Below are positions 40,923 to 48,319 of a stretch of 48,319 nt of DNA, piece by piece. This DNA is from Rhodobacter sp. (GTDB lineage Bacteria > Pseudomonadota > Alphaproteobacteria > Rhodobacterales > Rhodobacteraceae): positions 1 through 48,319 of the forward strand of contig JAIXRW010000011.1 of the NCBI GenBank assembly GCA_027484985.1. Direction: 5' to 3'. The stretch's first letter is position 1; each line of letters starts with the position of its first letter. A program made the position numbers and the translations under genes. A model generated the notes under the pieces. The model saw only the letters and a program-made list of their open reading frames with translations. It searched no databases and was not told the origin of the DNA.

Positions 40923-41582
40923 TCAGGCCGGATCGGGCAGCGACAGGCCAAGGATGGCCCCCACCCCCGACAGGGCCACCGACAGCAATTCGCCATCCCC
41001 AAAGCCCTGCGGCAGCGCCGCCCCCTCGATCCACAGCCCGTCGATCAGCGCGTTGCAGGCAATGGCATCGCGCCGGTTGCGCGCCGCCCCGGCCGTGCGG
41101 CCGGGCAGGGCCGCGATAAGCGCCTCAAGCCGGTTGCGATAGCCCAGATAGGTCGCCTCATGCACCGCGCGCATGCCCGGATCGGTGCGCGACCGGTGCA
41201 GATAGGCCGCCCAGACCGCCAGCGTGACAGGGTCCAGCACGGGCGGCCGGAAATTGGCCGCCACAAAGGCCGACAGCCGGGCGGCGGGATCGTTGGCCAC
41301 CGCATCCCCCAGCGACAGCACCACGCTCTGCGTCATCCCCTCCATCACGCTGCGATAGGCGGCGCGGGTCAGTTCGTCCTTGCTGGAGAAATAATGCCGG
41401 ATCAGCCCCGGCGTGACGCCCGCGCGTTCCGCGATGGCGCGCACTGTCGCGGCCTCGGTCCCGCCTTCTGCGACCAATTGGATACAGGCCGCGACCAGAT
41501 CGTCACGGCGCTTTTCCTCGCCCTCGCGGCGATAGGGGCGGCGGGTCGGGGCAGGGGCGGGCATGGCAGGTATCGCGGGCAT
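40923..41582 (-). CDS. TetR-family regulator (BetI-like)
   Basis: The 219-residue protein has a TetR helix-turn-helix (GGTEAATVRAIAERAGVTPG with IRHYFSSKDELTRAAYR) and a helical ligand-binding part that includes VWAAYLHRSRTDPGMRAVHEATY, in the style of BetI. It lies directly upstream of aruH on the same strand and likely controls aruHI. The ATG at 41582 is chosen; a TTG at 41615 and an ATG at 41564 are alternatives, and none has a strong ribosome site. Confidence 0.85.
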   Translation of the reverse strand: MPAIPAMPAPAPTRRPYRREGEEKRRDDLVAACIQLVAEGGTEAATVRAIAERAGVTPGLIRHYFSSKDELTRAAYRSVMEGMTQSVVLSLGDAVANDPAARLSAFVAANFRPPVLDPVTLAVWAAYLHRSRTDPGMRAVHEATYLGYRNRLEALIAALPGRTAGAARNRRDAIACNALIDGLWIEGAALPQGFGDGELLSVALSGVGAILGLSLPDPA

Positions 41583-41644
41583 GGCAGGGGTCGCATCCGG
41601 GGTTCCCCACAACAATTATACAACCGGATAACAGCTGTCACGCG

Positions 41645-42568
41645 CTAATCCGCGTGCGTAGGCGGCATCCCGCCCTTGGTCCCGCCGCTGACAAGCGCCA
41701 CATCCTTGTGCACGATCACATCCGCCTGCGGATAGGCGGCAAGGATCGCACGGCGCAGACCGGCGCCAATGTCATGGGCCGCGCGCAGCGACTGGTCGCC
41801 GTCAAGCTCGATATGGATATTGACGAAAACGCGGCTTCCGGCCGTGCGGGTTTTCAGGTCGTGATAGCCATGCACCCCCGGCCAATCGGCGGCGATGCGC
41901 CCGATGCCGTCCACGATGGCAGGGTCGGCGCGGCGGTCCATCAGCGCGTCAAACGCCCCCTTGCCGATCCTGACCGCGCCCAGCACCAGCATCCCCGCCG
42001 CCCCCAGCGCCACCACCGAATCAATCGACCGCAACCCCAGCGCATGCGATGCCCAAAGTGACGCGATGGCCCCGAGACTGGGCAAAAGATCGCCCAGATA
42101 ATGCAGCCGGTCCGCCGCGACGACCTTGTTTCCCGTCCGCTTCGCCACCCGCCCCTGCCAAAAGACCAGCGCCCCCGTCAGCAGGATCGACACCACCATG
42201 ATCGCAATCCCCGCCTCTTCCTGCCGCACCTCGACAATCGACGGGTTCAGCAGCCGGTGAACGGCCGCCCATGCGATCACCCCCGCCGAAATCACGATGA
42301 ACAGCGCCTGCCCCAAAGCGGCAAGATCCTCGGCCGAGGAATGGCCAAAGGCATGGTCCTCGTCGGCGGGCTTGGCCGCATAAAAGATCGCCGCCATCGC
42401 CCCGAGCGAGATCATCAGGTCCATCGCACTGTCCGCCAGCGACGCCGCGACCGACAGCGCCCCCGTCTGGCCCAGCGCCCACAGCTTCAACGCCACCAGC
42501 ACACCGGCCACAAGGACCGAGGCAAAGGCCGCCGAAAGGTTCATGCGCGCAGCAGGATCAAGTGTCAT
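41645..42568 (-). CDS. Cation diffusion facilitator (CDF) metal transporter
   Basis: The 307-residue protein has about six membrane helices and a cytosolic C-terminal domain. Metal-binding motifs are in ADSAMDLMISLG (first DxxxD-like site), EDHAFGHSSAEDLAALGQ, and RLHYLGDLLPSLG (second site, HxxxD). The tail VFVNIHIELDGDQSLRAAHDIGAGL is the dimerisation domain of FieF-type proteins. It exports divalent metal, such as zinc or iron, in exchange for protons. The exact metal is not clear. A TetR gene follows 62 bases on. Confidence 0.9.
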   Translation of the reverse strand: MTLDPAARMNLSAAFASVLVAGVLVALKLWALGQTGALSVAASLADSAMDLMISLGAMAAIFYAAKPADEDHAFGHSSAEDLAALGQALFIVISAGVIAWAAVHRLLNPSIVEVRQEEAGIAIMVVSILLTGALVFWQGRVAKRTGNKVVAADRLHYLGDLLPSLGAIASLWASHALGLRSIDSVVALGAAGMLVLGAVRIGKGAFDALMDRRADPAIVDGIGRIAADWPGVHGYHDLKTRTAGSRVFVNIHIELDGDQSLRAAHDIGAGLRRAILAAYPQADVIVHKDVALVSGGTKGGMPPTHAD

Positions 42569-42711
42569 GGCAGGGCTCCGGCGGGGAATGGGCCTGCGCT
42601 ACCCCAAGCCCCCCGCACATGGCAAGTGAGAGCGTCTCGCAATCCCGCAGGCCACTCGCAGGGCGTTCCGCCCCCGCACAAACGTCAGCCTTGCCCCTGC
42701 GGGCGGCACGG

Positions 42712-43368
42712 TCACTCGACCACTTCGCCCTTGTCCACCCCCCAAAGCGCGGCCTTGCGGACCCAGCCCTTTTCGCCCTCGACCGACAGTCGGCACCAGT
42801 CGGGGTCACATTCCAGCAGCCAGCCCACCACATTGCGTTCGGCCTGAAACACCACATCGGCATCGTCGCGCGGCGCGGCGCGGAATTCGGCCATGTCCTG
42901 CGTGACAAGGGCCGAACGCACACCTGACAACAGCGAATAATGCACCCAGCCCCCCGCGCCGTCGGCATCCTCGACCCGCCGCCAATGTTCATATTCGGCG
43001 GTGATCCGCAGCGGCATGCCCGCACGGGTAAACACCCAGTCGATGCGATGCGTCAGTCCCGGGCCGCGCCGGGCATTGCCCTCTTTGCCCTTCAGGCTCA
43101 CATAGCGCGGCAAGGCCATGTTGGTGACAGACCCCCGCGTCGGATCGCGCGGCGGCACCCGTGGGGCGGCCGCTACCGGCGTGGCCTGCGGCGCGGCCAA
43201 CGCGGGCACCGCTTCCTCGGCCTTGGCGGTGGCGGTTTCGGCCGTATCGGGCGCCACCAGCGTTTCGGGCCGTGGCGCGGGGCGGATCGTGCCCAACTCT
43301 TCGGCCGCCGCAAGCCCCGTCAGGGCCACCAGCCCCACGATGACCGCCATCCGCTTGCCCAAACCCAT
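42712..43368 (-). CDS. Periplasmic SH3-domain protein
   Basis: The 218-residue protein has a signal peptide (1 to about 21, GLGKRMAVIVGLVALTGLAAA), an Ala/Pro-rich linker (about 25-75), and two SH3_3/SH3b-like repeats: MALPRYVSLKGKEGNARRGPG with WVHYSLLSG, then LECDPDWCRLSVEGEKGWVRK. These bind peptidoglycan or act in cell-wall sensing in other bacteria. ATG at 43368 is chosen as the signal peptide begins there; the longer frame adds a charged stretch. It is divergent from the hydroxyacid dehydrogenase. Confidence 0.85.
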   Translation of the reverse strand: MGLGKRMAVIVGLVALTGLAAAEELGTIRPAPRPETLVAPDTAETATAKAEEAVPALAAPQATPVAAAPRVPPRDPTRGSVTNMALPRYVSLKGKEGNARRGPGLTHRIDWVFTRAGMPLRITAEYEHWRRVEDADGAGGWVHYSLLSGVRSALVTQDMAEFRAAPRDDADVVFQAERNVVGWLLECDPDWCRLSVEGEKGWVRKAALWGVDKGEVVE

Positions 43369-43578
43369 TCTGTCCGCCTGTGCCCTTTGCGGTGCCGCCG
43401 GTCCTCCGGTCCTGCGCCGCGCCCTCTTTGCCCGGCGGGCCACGGTCTTTGCGGCCGCGCCGCGCCATGGTCCCGCATCTGCCCGTCATCCGTTCCGCGA
43501 CAGGCCCTTGTGCCCCGCGCCGCTTCCCGCCACTTTGCCAGTCACGAACAGGATTTGGAAGTGCAACGGAGGCGCCCC

Positions 43579-44565
43579 GTGCCCGCATCGAGGCTGAGTG
43601 TTGTCGTCACGCGACGGTTGCCGGAAGCGGTGGAAACCCGCATGACCGAACTTTTCGACGTCGATCTGCGCGATACCGACGCGCCGATGACGCGCGACGA
43701 ACTTGCCGCGGCCCTACGCCGGGCCGATGTGCTGGTTCCCACCATCACCGATGTGATCGATGCAGGCCTGTTGGCGCAGGCCGGTGAACGCCTGCGCCTG
43801 ATCGCCAATTACGGCGCGGGCGTGGACCATATCGATGTCGCCACCGCCCGGTCGCGCGGGATTCTGGTGTCTAACACTCCCGGCGTGCTGACCGAAGACA
43901 CCGCCGACATGACCATGGCCCTGATCCTTGCCGTCACCCGCCGCATTCCCGAAGGGCTCGCGCTCATGCAATCGGGCGAATGGGGCGGCTGGTCGCCCCT
44001 CACCCTGCTCGGCGGGCGCATCGGCGGGCGGCGTCTGGGCATTCTGGGCATGGGGCGCATCGGTCAGGCCGTGGCACGGCGGGCGCGCGCCTTTGGCATG
44101 CAGGTGCATTACCACAACCGCCGCCGCCTGCGCCCCGAGGTGGAGGCCGAGCTTGAAGCGACCTATTGGGAAAGCCTTGACCAGATGGTCAGCCGGATGG
44201 ATGTGATCAGCGTGAACTGCCCGCACACGCCCTCGACCTTCCATCTGATGAACGCGCGGCGGCTCAAACTGATGAAACCCACCGCAGTGATCGTGAACAC
44301 CTCGCGCGGTGAGGTGATCGACGAAAACGCCCTGACGCGGATGCTGCGGGCCGGCGAACTGGCGGGGGCGGGGCTCGATGTCTATGAACGCGGGGCAGGG
44401 GTGAACCCGCGCCTGCGCGAATTGCCCAATGTCGTGCTCTTGCCGCATATGGGGTCGGCCACCCGCGAAGGCCGGATCGAGATGGGCGAAAAGGTCATCA
44501 TCAACATCAAGACCTTCGCCGATGGCCACCGCCCGCCCGATCAGGTCGTGCCCGGCATGCTTTAG
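43579..44565 (+). CDS. 2-hydroxyacid dehydrogenase (glyoxylate/hydroxypyruvate reductase-like)
   Basis: The 328-residue D-isomer-specific 2-hydroxyacid dehydrogenase has the NAD-binding GILGMGRIGQAVARRARAFG, a hinge after NYGAGVDHIDVATARSRGI, the catalytic Arg in VNTSRGEVIDENAL, the Glu in GLDVYERG, and the catalytic His in LPHMGSATREGR. It likely reduces glyoxylate or hydroxypyruvate, which is inference from family. Start GTG at 43579 is chosen because GGAGG lies 7 bases upstream; the much longer frame is rejected as it covers the divergent SH3 gene. Confidence 0.9.
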   Translation: MPASRLSVVVTRRLPEAVETRMTELFDVDLRDTDAPMTRDELAAALRRADVLVPTITDVIDAGLLAQAGERLRLIANYGAGVDHIDVATARSRGILVSNTPGVLTEDTADMTMALILAVTRRIPEGLALMQSGEWGGWSPLTLLGGRIGGRRLGILGMGRIGQAVARRARAFGMQVHYHNRRRLRPEVEAELEATYWESLDQMVSRMDVISVNCPHTPSTFHLMNARRLKLMKPTAVIVNTSRGEVIDENALTRMLRAGELAGAGLDVYERGAGVNPRLRELPNVVLLPHMGSATREGRIEMGEKVIINIKTFADGHRPPDQVVPGML

Positions 44566-44634
44566 GTGCACAACAGCCCCCGCCACCGCACCCCGGCCGT
44601 CGCGTGATGCCCAAAGGCGATGCCGGTCACAGGC
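44566..44634. other. Short gap after the hydroxyacid dehydrogenase
   Basis: No gene is seen. It runs into the decayed reading frames of the pseudogene described next. The frame-B Met at 44604 may belong to that relic, but this is not certain. Confidence 0.4.
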
Positions 44635-44978
44635 CAATGCGGATATCGGCCGCGACCCAAACTTGGCTTGCCGCAAAGCTGCCGACACGCCCGCAGGCCG
44701 TTCCCCCTTCGTGTCGAAAGGGCATGATGCCTTGGTGCCCTGCACCGCCAGCGGGTGCCCGATACCGGCCCGACCATGGCAGACCGACAGTTATCCCCCT
44801 TCGTTGCCGCTTGGGACAAAGGCGGTAAGGATGACCCGTCGCCCGTCCTGCTGCGTTTTGATCCCGCCGGTGCCGAACTTTGGCCGAACCGGTCAATCCT
44901 TCTGGCAGGCCAACGCCGCTCGGGGCAGACCCGAAACAGGACGATCAGGATCACGTGACCAAGGGACCGCTAGCCTGA
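44635..44978 (+). pseudogene. Frameshifted remnant of a pyridoxamine 5'-phosphate oxidase-like general stress protein
   Basis: Pieces of one protein lie in three reading frames in the right order: SPFVSKGHDALVPCTA (frame a, near 44700-44745), LSPFVAAWDKGGKDD with LLRFDPAGAELWPN (frame b, 44755 to about 44910), and LGADPKQDDQDHVTKGPLA then a stop (frame c, 44919-44978). As recalled, general stress protein 26 / PPOX-like proteins have SKGHDL, FVAAWY-GGKDDP, LLRFDP-AEVW and LGADPK-YQD in this order. At least two frameshifts therefore break the gene. The end overlaps the LysR stop on the other strand by 9 bases. No intact start is seen. A sequencing error is the alternative cause. Confidence 0.55.
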
Positions 44979-45860
44979 CAGCAGGGCGGGCAGGCGATCA
45001 GCCAGATGGTCGGCCAGCGAACGGATGCGCGGAATGGCGCGCAGGTCGGGATGGGTGACAAGCCAGCATTCCAGCGACAGCGCGAAACGTCCGGGCAGAA
45101 CCTCGGTCAGCCCCGCCTCGCGCCGTGCTATGTTGCGCTGGCAGATGCCGATGCCCAGACCCGCCCGCAGGGCCGCCATCTGCGCGGCCTCGCTGTCGCT
45201 CCGCAGACGGAAAGACCGGCGTGTCAGGCCGTGGCCAAGCACGCGGATCACCGCATCGGCAACACCGTCACTGTCAGGGCCGATCAGCAGATGCGCGGCC
45301 AGATCGGCGGCGGTTTCGGGCGCACCCGCGCGGGCGATGTAACGCTCATGGGCATAAAGGCCCAGCGCCACATTTGCCAGCTTGCGCGCATAAAGGCTGC
45401 CTTGGGCGGGGCGCTGCATCCGCAGGGCAATATCGGCCTCGCGCCCCAAAAGATCGGCGTTCGAGTTCGAGGCGACGATTTCCGCCTCGATATCAGGATG
45501 GGCCGCAAGGAAACCGGACAGGGCAAGCGGCAGCGCGCCCGATGCCACCGCATGGCTGGCCGCGATCCGCACGGTCCCCGACAGCGCGCCCCTGCCCGCC
45601 GAAGCAAGCCGTTCCAGCGCCGCCGCCGAAAGCGCCATCGCCCGCGCCTCGGCCACCAGCGGCAGCGCGGTGTCCTGCAGCACCAGCCCGTCCCTGCCGC
45701 GCAGGAACAGCTTTTGCCCCAGCGCGGCTTCAAGCGCGGCAATCTGGCGGCCGACCGTGGGCTGCGTGCTGCCGATCCGCCGCGCCGCCGCCGAAAGGCT
45801 GCCGGTTTCCACCACGGCCAGAAAGCTGCGCCAAAGCGACCAGTCGGTTGGATGTGCCAT
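44970..45860 (-). CDS. LysR-type transcriptional regulator
   Basis: The 296-residue protein has a LysR helix-turn-helix (about 1-65: WSLWRSFLAVVETGSLSAAA, IGSTQPTVGRQIAALE, FLRGRDGLVLQDTA) and a co-inducer domain from TVRIAASHAVASGALPLAL. It is divergent from a SRPBCC gene 93 bases away and likely controls it. Two TTATGC repeats in the spacer are candidate sites. Its stop (44970-44972) overlaps the end of the PPOX relic on the other strand. Confidence 0.9.
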   Translation of the reverse strand: MAHPTDWSLWRSFLAVVETGSLSAAARRIGSTQPTVGRQIAALEAALGQKLFLRGRDGLVLQDTALPLVAEARAMALSAAALERLASAGRGALSGTVRIAASHAVASGALPLALSGFLAAHPDIEAEIVASNSNADLLGREADIALRMQRPAQGSLYARKLANVALGLYAHERYIARAGAPETAADLAAHLLIGPDSDGVADAVIRVLGHGLTRRSFRLRSDSEAAQMAALRAGLGIGICQRNIARREAGLTEVLPGRFALSLECWLVTHPDLRAIPRIRSLADHLADRLPALLSG

Positions 45861-45877
45861 ACGGTTATGTATGGCAT

Positions 45878-45893
45878 TTATGCGATTTTATGC
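45878..45893. promoter_or_regulatory. TTATGC direct repeat in the LysR/SRPBCC spacer
   Basis: TTATGC occurs at 45878-45883 and 45888-45893, one helical turn apart (10 bases), in an AT-rich stretch between the divergent LysR and SRPBCC genes. This is a plausible binding site for the LysR protein. Confidence 0.35.
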
Positions 45894-45953
45894 AATTCTG
45901 GATATCAAGCTGCGGCGCGATAAGGCGGACATGACCAACCGCAGGAGCCCGCC

Positions 45954-46439
45954 ATGTCACACCAACCCTCCACCCTCACCGCCAGCGCCGCCCGCCCGCG
46001 CCTGCCGCAGGCGGTGCTGTCAACGCGCATCGTCATCGACGCGGCCCCCGCACAGGTCTGGCCACTGCTGGCCGACCCCGCCCGCCATCTGGACTGGAAC
46101 CCCGAACTGCGCCACATCCAAGGGCGCTTCGTTCAGGGCGAGGCGTTCACCATGACACTGGGACCGGCGGGCAAACGGGGCATCACCTTCCGCCCGGTCG
46201 TCCTCTCCCGCCAGCCAGACCGCGAACTGGTCTGGCGCGGGCGGCTGTGGCTGCGGGGCCTGTTCGACGGGGTCCACAGCCTGCGCCTCGTACCCCGTTC
46301 CGATGGCGGCACGGTCTTCGTGAACGAGGAACGCTTCTCGGGCCTGCTCGTCGCGATGGTCGATATCGAACGCTTCCGCCCCGCCTTTGACGCCGCCAAT
46401 GCAGGCCTCAAGCGGCTGGCCGAGGGTCAGGCGCCGTAA
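45954..46439 (+). CDS. SRPBCC-domain protein
   Basis: The 161-residue protein is a START/SRPBCC-like fold: LSTRIVIDAAPAQVWPLLAD, HLDWNPELRHIQGRF, LVWRGRLWLRGLFDGVHS and VFVNEERFSGLLVAM, a hydrophobic pocket for a small ligand. Polyketide cyclase-like proteins share this fold. Specific ligand unknown. AGGAG precedes the ATG by 6 bases. It is divergent from a LysR gene and overlaps the epimerase gene convergently by 13 bases. Confidence 0.85.
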   Translation: MSHQPSTLTASAARPRLPQAVLSTRIVIDAAPAQVWPLLADPARHLDWNPELRHIQGRFVQGEAFTMTLGPAGKRGITFRPVVLSRQPDRELVWRGRLWLRGLFDGVHSLRLVPRSDGGTVFVNEERFSGLLVAMVDIERFRPAFDAANAGLKRLAEGQAP

Positions 46440-47425
46440 TAGTCGCGATACCACGCCACGAACCGCGCCACCCCCTCACCAATTCCGGTGCGCGGCAGCG
46501 GGCCGGTCAGCGCCTCGATCAGGCTGGCATCGGCCCAGGTGGCGGGCACATCGCCCGCCTGCATCGGCAGAAAGCGCTTTTCGGCGCTGCGGCCCAGCGC
46601 GGTTTCGATGGCGGTCACGAACTCCATCAACCCAACCGGCGCACCATTGCCGATATTGACGATGCGGAACGGGGCGACGGGTGATAGGCTGTCCATCGGC
46701 CCGGCGCTCTCGGTGCCGGGCGCAGCTGCGATCAGGCGGATGATCCCCTCGACCAGATCATCGACATAGGTGAAGTCCCGCCGCATGTCGCCATGGTTGT
46801 AGATGTCGATGGGGTCGCCCGCGAGGATGGCCTTCACGAACTTGAACAGCGCCATGTCCGGGCGCCCCCAGGGCCCATAAACCGTGAAGAAGCGGAACAT
46901 GGTGGTCGGAATGGCATAAAGATGGGCATAGGAATGCCCCATCGCCTCGGTCGCCTTCTTGGTGGCGGCATAGAACGACATCGGACTGTCGGCCTTGTGC
47001 CCCTCGGCATAGGGCATCTCGGTATTGGCGCCATAGACGGACGAGGTCGATGCCATCAGCAAATGCGCGGGCTTGGCCGCGCGCGCGGCTTCCAGCACCT
47101 CATAGGTGCCGACCAGATTGGCCTCGACATAAGACCGCGGCGCGTCGATGGAATGGCGCACACCGGCCTGCGCGGCAAGATGGATGATGGCGTCCATCCC
47201 GTCCGACAGGTCGCGCACCAGTCCTTCCGTCTCGATCCGTCCTTCCACGGGCCGGAAGGCAGGGCTTTGCGCCAACATCGCATGCCGCCGCTGTTTCAGG
47301 CGGATGTCGTAATAGTCGGTCATGGCATCCAGCCCCGTGACCTGCCAGCCCTCGGCCAAAAGCCGCGCGGTCAGGTGATAGCCGATGAACCCCGCCGATC
47401 CGGTGACCAATGCCCGCCGCGCCAT
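46427..47425 (-). CDS. UDP-glucuronate 4-epimerase-like NAD-dependent sugar epimerase
   Basis: The 332-residue extended SDR protein has the NAD-binding VTGSAGFIGYH, LTGLDAMTDYYDIRLK-like region (residues about 31-45), HLAAQAGVRHSI, the Ser in ASTSSVYG and the YxxxK pair in FYAATKKATE, and RFFTVYGPWGRPDMALFKF. The NYYDVxLK-type motif after the second strand and the length fit UDP-glucuronate epimerases, which make UDP-galacturonate for surface polysaccharides. Start at 47425 follows GGGAGG; an upstream ATG at 47458 has no such site. It ends 13 bases inside the convergent SRPBCC gene. Confidence 0.88.
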   Translation of the reverse strand: MARRALVTGSAGFIGYHLTARLLAEGWQVTGLDAMTDYYDIRLKQRRHAMLAQSPAFRPVEGRIETEGLVRDLSDGMDAIIHLAAQAGVRHSIDAPRSYVEANLVGTYEVLEAARAAKPAHLLMASTSSVYGANTEMPYAEGHKADSPMSFYAATKKATEAMGHSYAHLYAIPTTMFRFFTVYGPWGRPDMALFKFVKAILAGDPIDIYNHGDMRRDFTYVDDLVEGIIRLIAAAPGTESAGPMDSLSPVAPFRIVNIGNGAPVGLMEFVTAIETALGRSAEKRFLPMQAGDVPATWADASLIEALTGPLPRTGIGEGVARFVAWYRDYYGA

Positions 47426-47600
47426 GCCCGCCTCCCTTGAAACCCTAGGCCCAATCACCCCATCGCCCCGACCCGGTCAACCCGTAACCACGCGGCGCGG
47501 CGTGCCGCCGCAAGCCTTTCCTCTCGCGCGCAAAGCGCGCTCGGACGAAGAAGGGGGCGTATGCCGCCCCCGTCGCGGCAAGGCCGCGACTCCCCCTGCA

Positions 47601-47658
47601 GGATATTTGAGGGCAGAAAATGAAGATAACTTTCCCATTTTCTGCCCCCCAAATATCC
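47601..47658. repeat. Dispersed long inverted repeat, copy 3 (reverse orientation)
   Basis: Arms 47601-47622 (GGATATTTGAGGGCAGAAAATG) and about 47636-47658 pair around a 13-base loop. The flanking CCCCCTGCA lies to the left instead of the right, so the unit is inverted against copies 1 and 2. It sits in the intergenic stretch 47426-47767, which also holds several GC-rich hairpins (GCGCGC around AAA, GTCGCGG/CCGCGAC, GGGGGC/GCCCCC) and no gene. Confidence 0.75.
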
Positions 47659-47687
47659 TCGGGGGTGAATTGGCGGGCACCGCCAAG

Positions 47688-47711
47688 AGGGGGCGCGAGC
47701 GCCCCCTTTTT
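47688..47711 (+). terminator. Intrinsic terminator in the 47.7 kb intergenic region
   Basis: An 8-base stem AGGGGGCG / CGCCCCCT around CGAG is followed by TTTT on the plus strand (stem 47688-47695 with 47700-47707). No plus-strand gene precedes it closely; read-through from the SRPBCC gene is the only candidate. It is a clear terminator shape. Confidence 0.6.
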
Positions 47712-47767
47712 CCCCGAGCGCGTCAGCGCGAGATATCGCTTGCGGGCGGAACGCCCGCGCCTTTTGG

Positions 47768-48319
47768 TCAGAAGCGGTGGGGCAGGTAGGGGGTCAGGTC
47801 AAGCTCGGCTGCGCGGCCCGCCACAAGACCCGCGACGATGCGGGCGGTGATCGGGGCGAGGGTCAGGCCGATATGGCCGTGGCCAAAGGCATGGATCACC
47901 TCGGGCCCGCCTTGCGAGGGGCCGATGACGGGAACGGAATCGGGGACCGAGGGGCGGAAGCCCATCCATGTCCGCGATGGTTCCGGCAGGTCGGGAAAGA
48001 TCGCCCGTGCCCCTTCCACCAGTTTGGCGATACGGTGGGGCGAGGGCTGCGCGGTGAGTCCCCCCAGTTCCACCGTGCCCGCCACGCGCAGGCGGCCCTG
48101 CATCGGGCAAAGGTAGAAGCCGCGCGCCGTGGGGCAGGATGGCCGTGTCAGGCGCGGCGCGTCCATGTCCCATTCCACATGGTAGCCGCGTTCGGTATCG
48201 AGCGGCACGCGGTCGCCCGCCTGTGCGGCAAGGGCGCGGGAATGGGCCCCTGCGGCAAGGATCACGCGGCGGGCTTTCAGGTTCAGGCCCGGGCCGGTCA
48301 GGGTGACGCCGCCCGCCTC
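47768..48319 (-). CDS. D-amino acid dehydrogenase / FAD-dependent oxidoreductase, C-terminal part (runs off window)
   Basis: The partial minus-strand gene starts outside the window. The visible part has VILAAGAHSRALAAQAGDRVPL, GYHVEWDMDAP, RVAGTVELGG, WMGFRPSVPDSVPVIG and HAFGHGHIGLTLAPITARIVAGLV, which are the end of a DadA/DAO-type flavoenzyme: the substrate loop and the final FAD-binding motif. These deaminate D-amino acids (often D-alanine) to keto acids and pass electrons to quinone. About 184 codons are present; family members have about 410-430, so roughly 230-250 are missing. The stop codon is at 47768-47770. Confidence 0.85.
   Translation of the reverse strand, partial: EAGGVTLTGPGLNLKARRVILAAGAHSRALAAQAGDRVPLDTERGYHVEWDMDAPRLTRPSCPTARGFYLCPMQGRLRVAGTVELGGLTAQPSPHRIAKLVEGARAIFPDLPEPSRTWMGFRPSVPDSVPVIGPSQGGPEVIHAFGHGHIGLTLAPITARIVAGLVAGRAAELDLTPYLPHRF

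Noticed and set aside
42940..43578. Long N-terminal extension of the 2-hydroxyacid dehydrogenase
   Set aside because: It is antisense to the SH3 gene and rich in Arg/Gly; the GTG at 43579 has a GGAGG site and gives family length.
1..48319. Mobile elements, CRISPR arrays, tRNA or rRNA genes
   Set aside because: No transposase or integrase motif, no regularly spaced repeats, no tRNA cloverleaf or rRNA signature was seen; the repeats found are single intergenic units.

Overview
The window is GC-rich, densely packed chromosomal DNA whose gene content and codon style fit an alphaproteobacterium of the Rhodobacteraceae/Paracoccaceae type. Signs of this are Hint-domain proteins, the ChvE/Ggu sugar transporter, RuBisCO-like proteins, DUF1028 and RidA genes, and a dispersed intergenic repeat built on GGATATTTGAGGGCAGAAAATG. 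I see no rRNA, tRNA, CRISPR array, transposase or phage gene. Function calls rest on reading protein motifs and family recall only; no search was run.

Region 1 (1-6.8 kb) is mixed housekeeping. It holds a minus-strand PepSY / cytochrome b561-like / membrane-anchored LuxR operon, a small unknown gene, a Hint-fold protein lacking the usual catalytic Cys, dapE with an overlapping GNAT acetyltransferase, a DCC-family redox protein and a fatty acid desaturase. Region 2 (7.1-14.1 kb) is a minus-strand operon for D-apiose catabolism: apnO, a GntR regulator, apnL, apsD, a RuBisCO-like protein and oiaK, with most junctions overlapping by 1-4 bases. Facing away from it (14.3-17.2 kb) is a tightly coupled three-gene operon of unknown pathway (class I aldolase, Gfo/Idh/MocA oxidoreductase, PfkB kinase). 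It has a TTGACA promoter and a perfect LacI-type operator, and the matching LacI gene follows it (17.4-18.4 kb).

Region 3 (18.8-27.5 kb) is a six-gene minus-strand operon: chvE, gguA and gguB (multiple-sugar ABC importer), gguC, an L-arabonate-type IlvD/Edd dehydratase and an L-arabinose/D-galactose 1-dehydrogenase. A strong intrinsic terminator lies between chvE and gguA, and a divergent GbpR-like LysR gene sits upstream. Regions 2 and 3 together look like an island for plant cell-wall sugars.

Region 4 (27.6-35.2 kb) has a Rieske oxygenase, an atypical RidA protein, a DUF1028 protein, a LysR regulator, a CbiX-like chelatase, and a hybrid histidine kinase divergent from a NarL/LuxR response regulator. 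Region 5 (35.2-42.6 kb) is amine and arginine metabolism: a gamma-glutamylpolyamine-synthetase-like protein, a class III aminotransferase, AruI, AruH and a TetR regulator, followed by a CDF metal transporter. Region 6 (42.7-48.3 kb) has an SH3 protein, a 2-hydroxyacid dehydrogenase, a frameshifted remnant of a pyridoxamine-phosphate-oxidase-like stress protein, a LysR/SRPBCC pair, a UDP-glucuronate 4-epimerase and the C-terminal part of a D-amino acid dehydrogenase that runs off the window.

The most novel-looking item is the aldolase/oxidoreductase/PfkB operon at 14.3-17.2 kb. Its enzymes suggest an oxidise, phosphorylate and cleave route for an unidentified sugar, and its control region shares a 14-base motif with the apiose operon.
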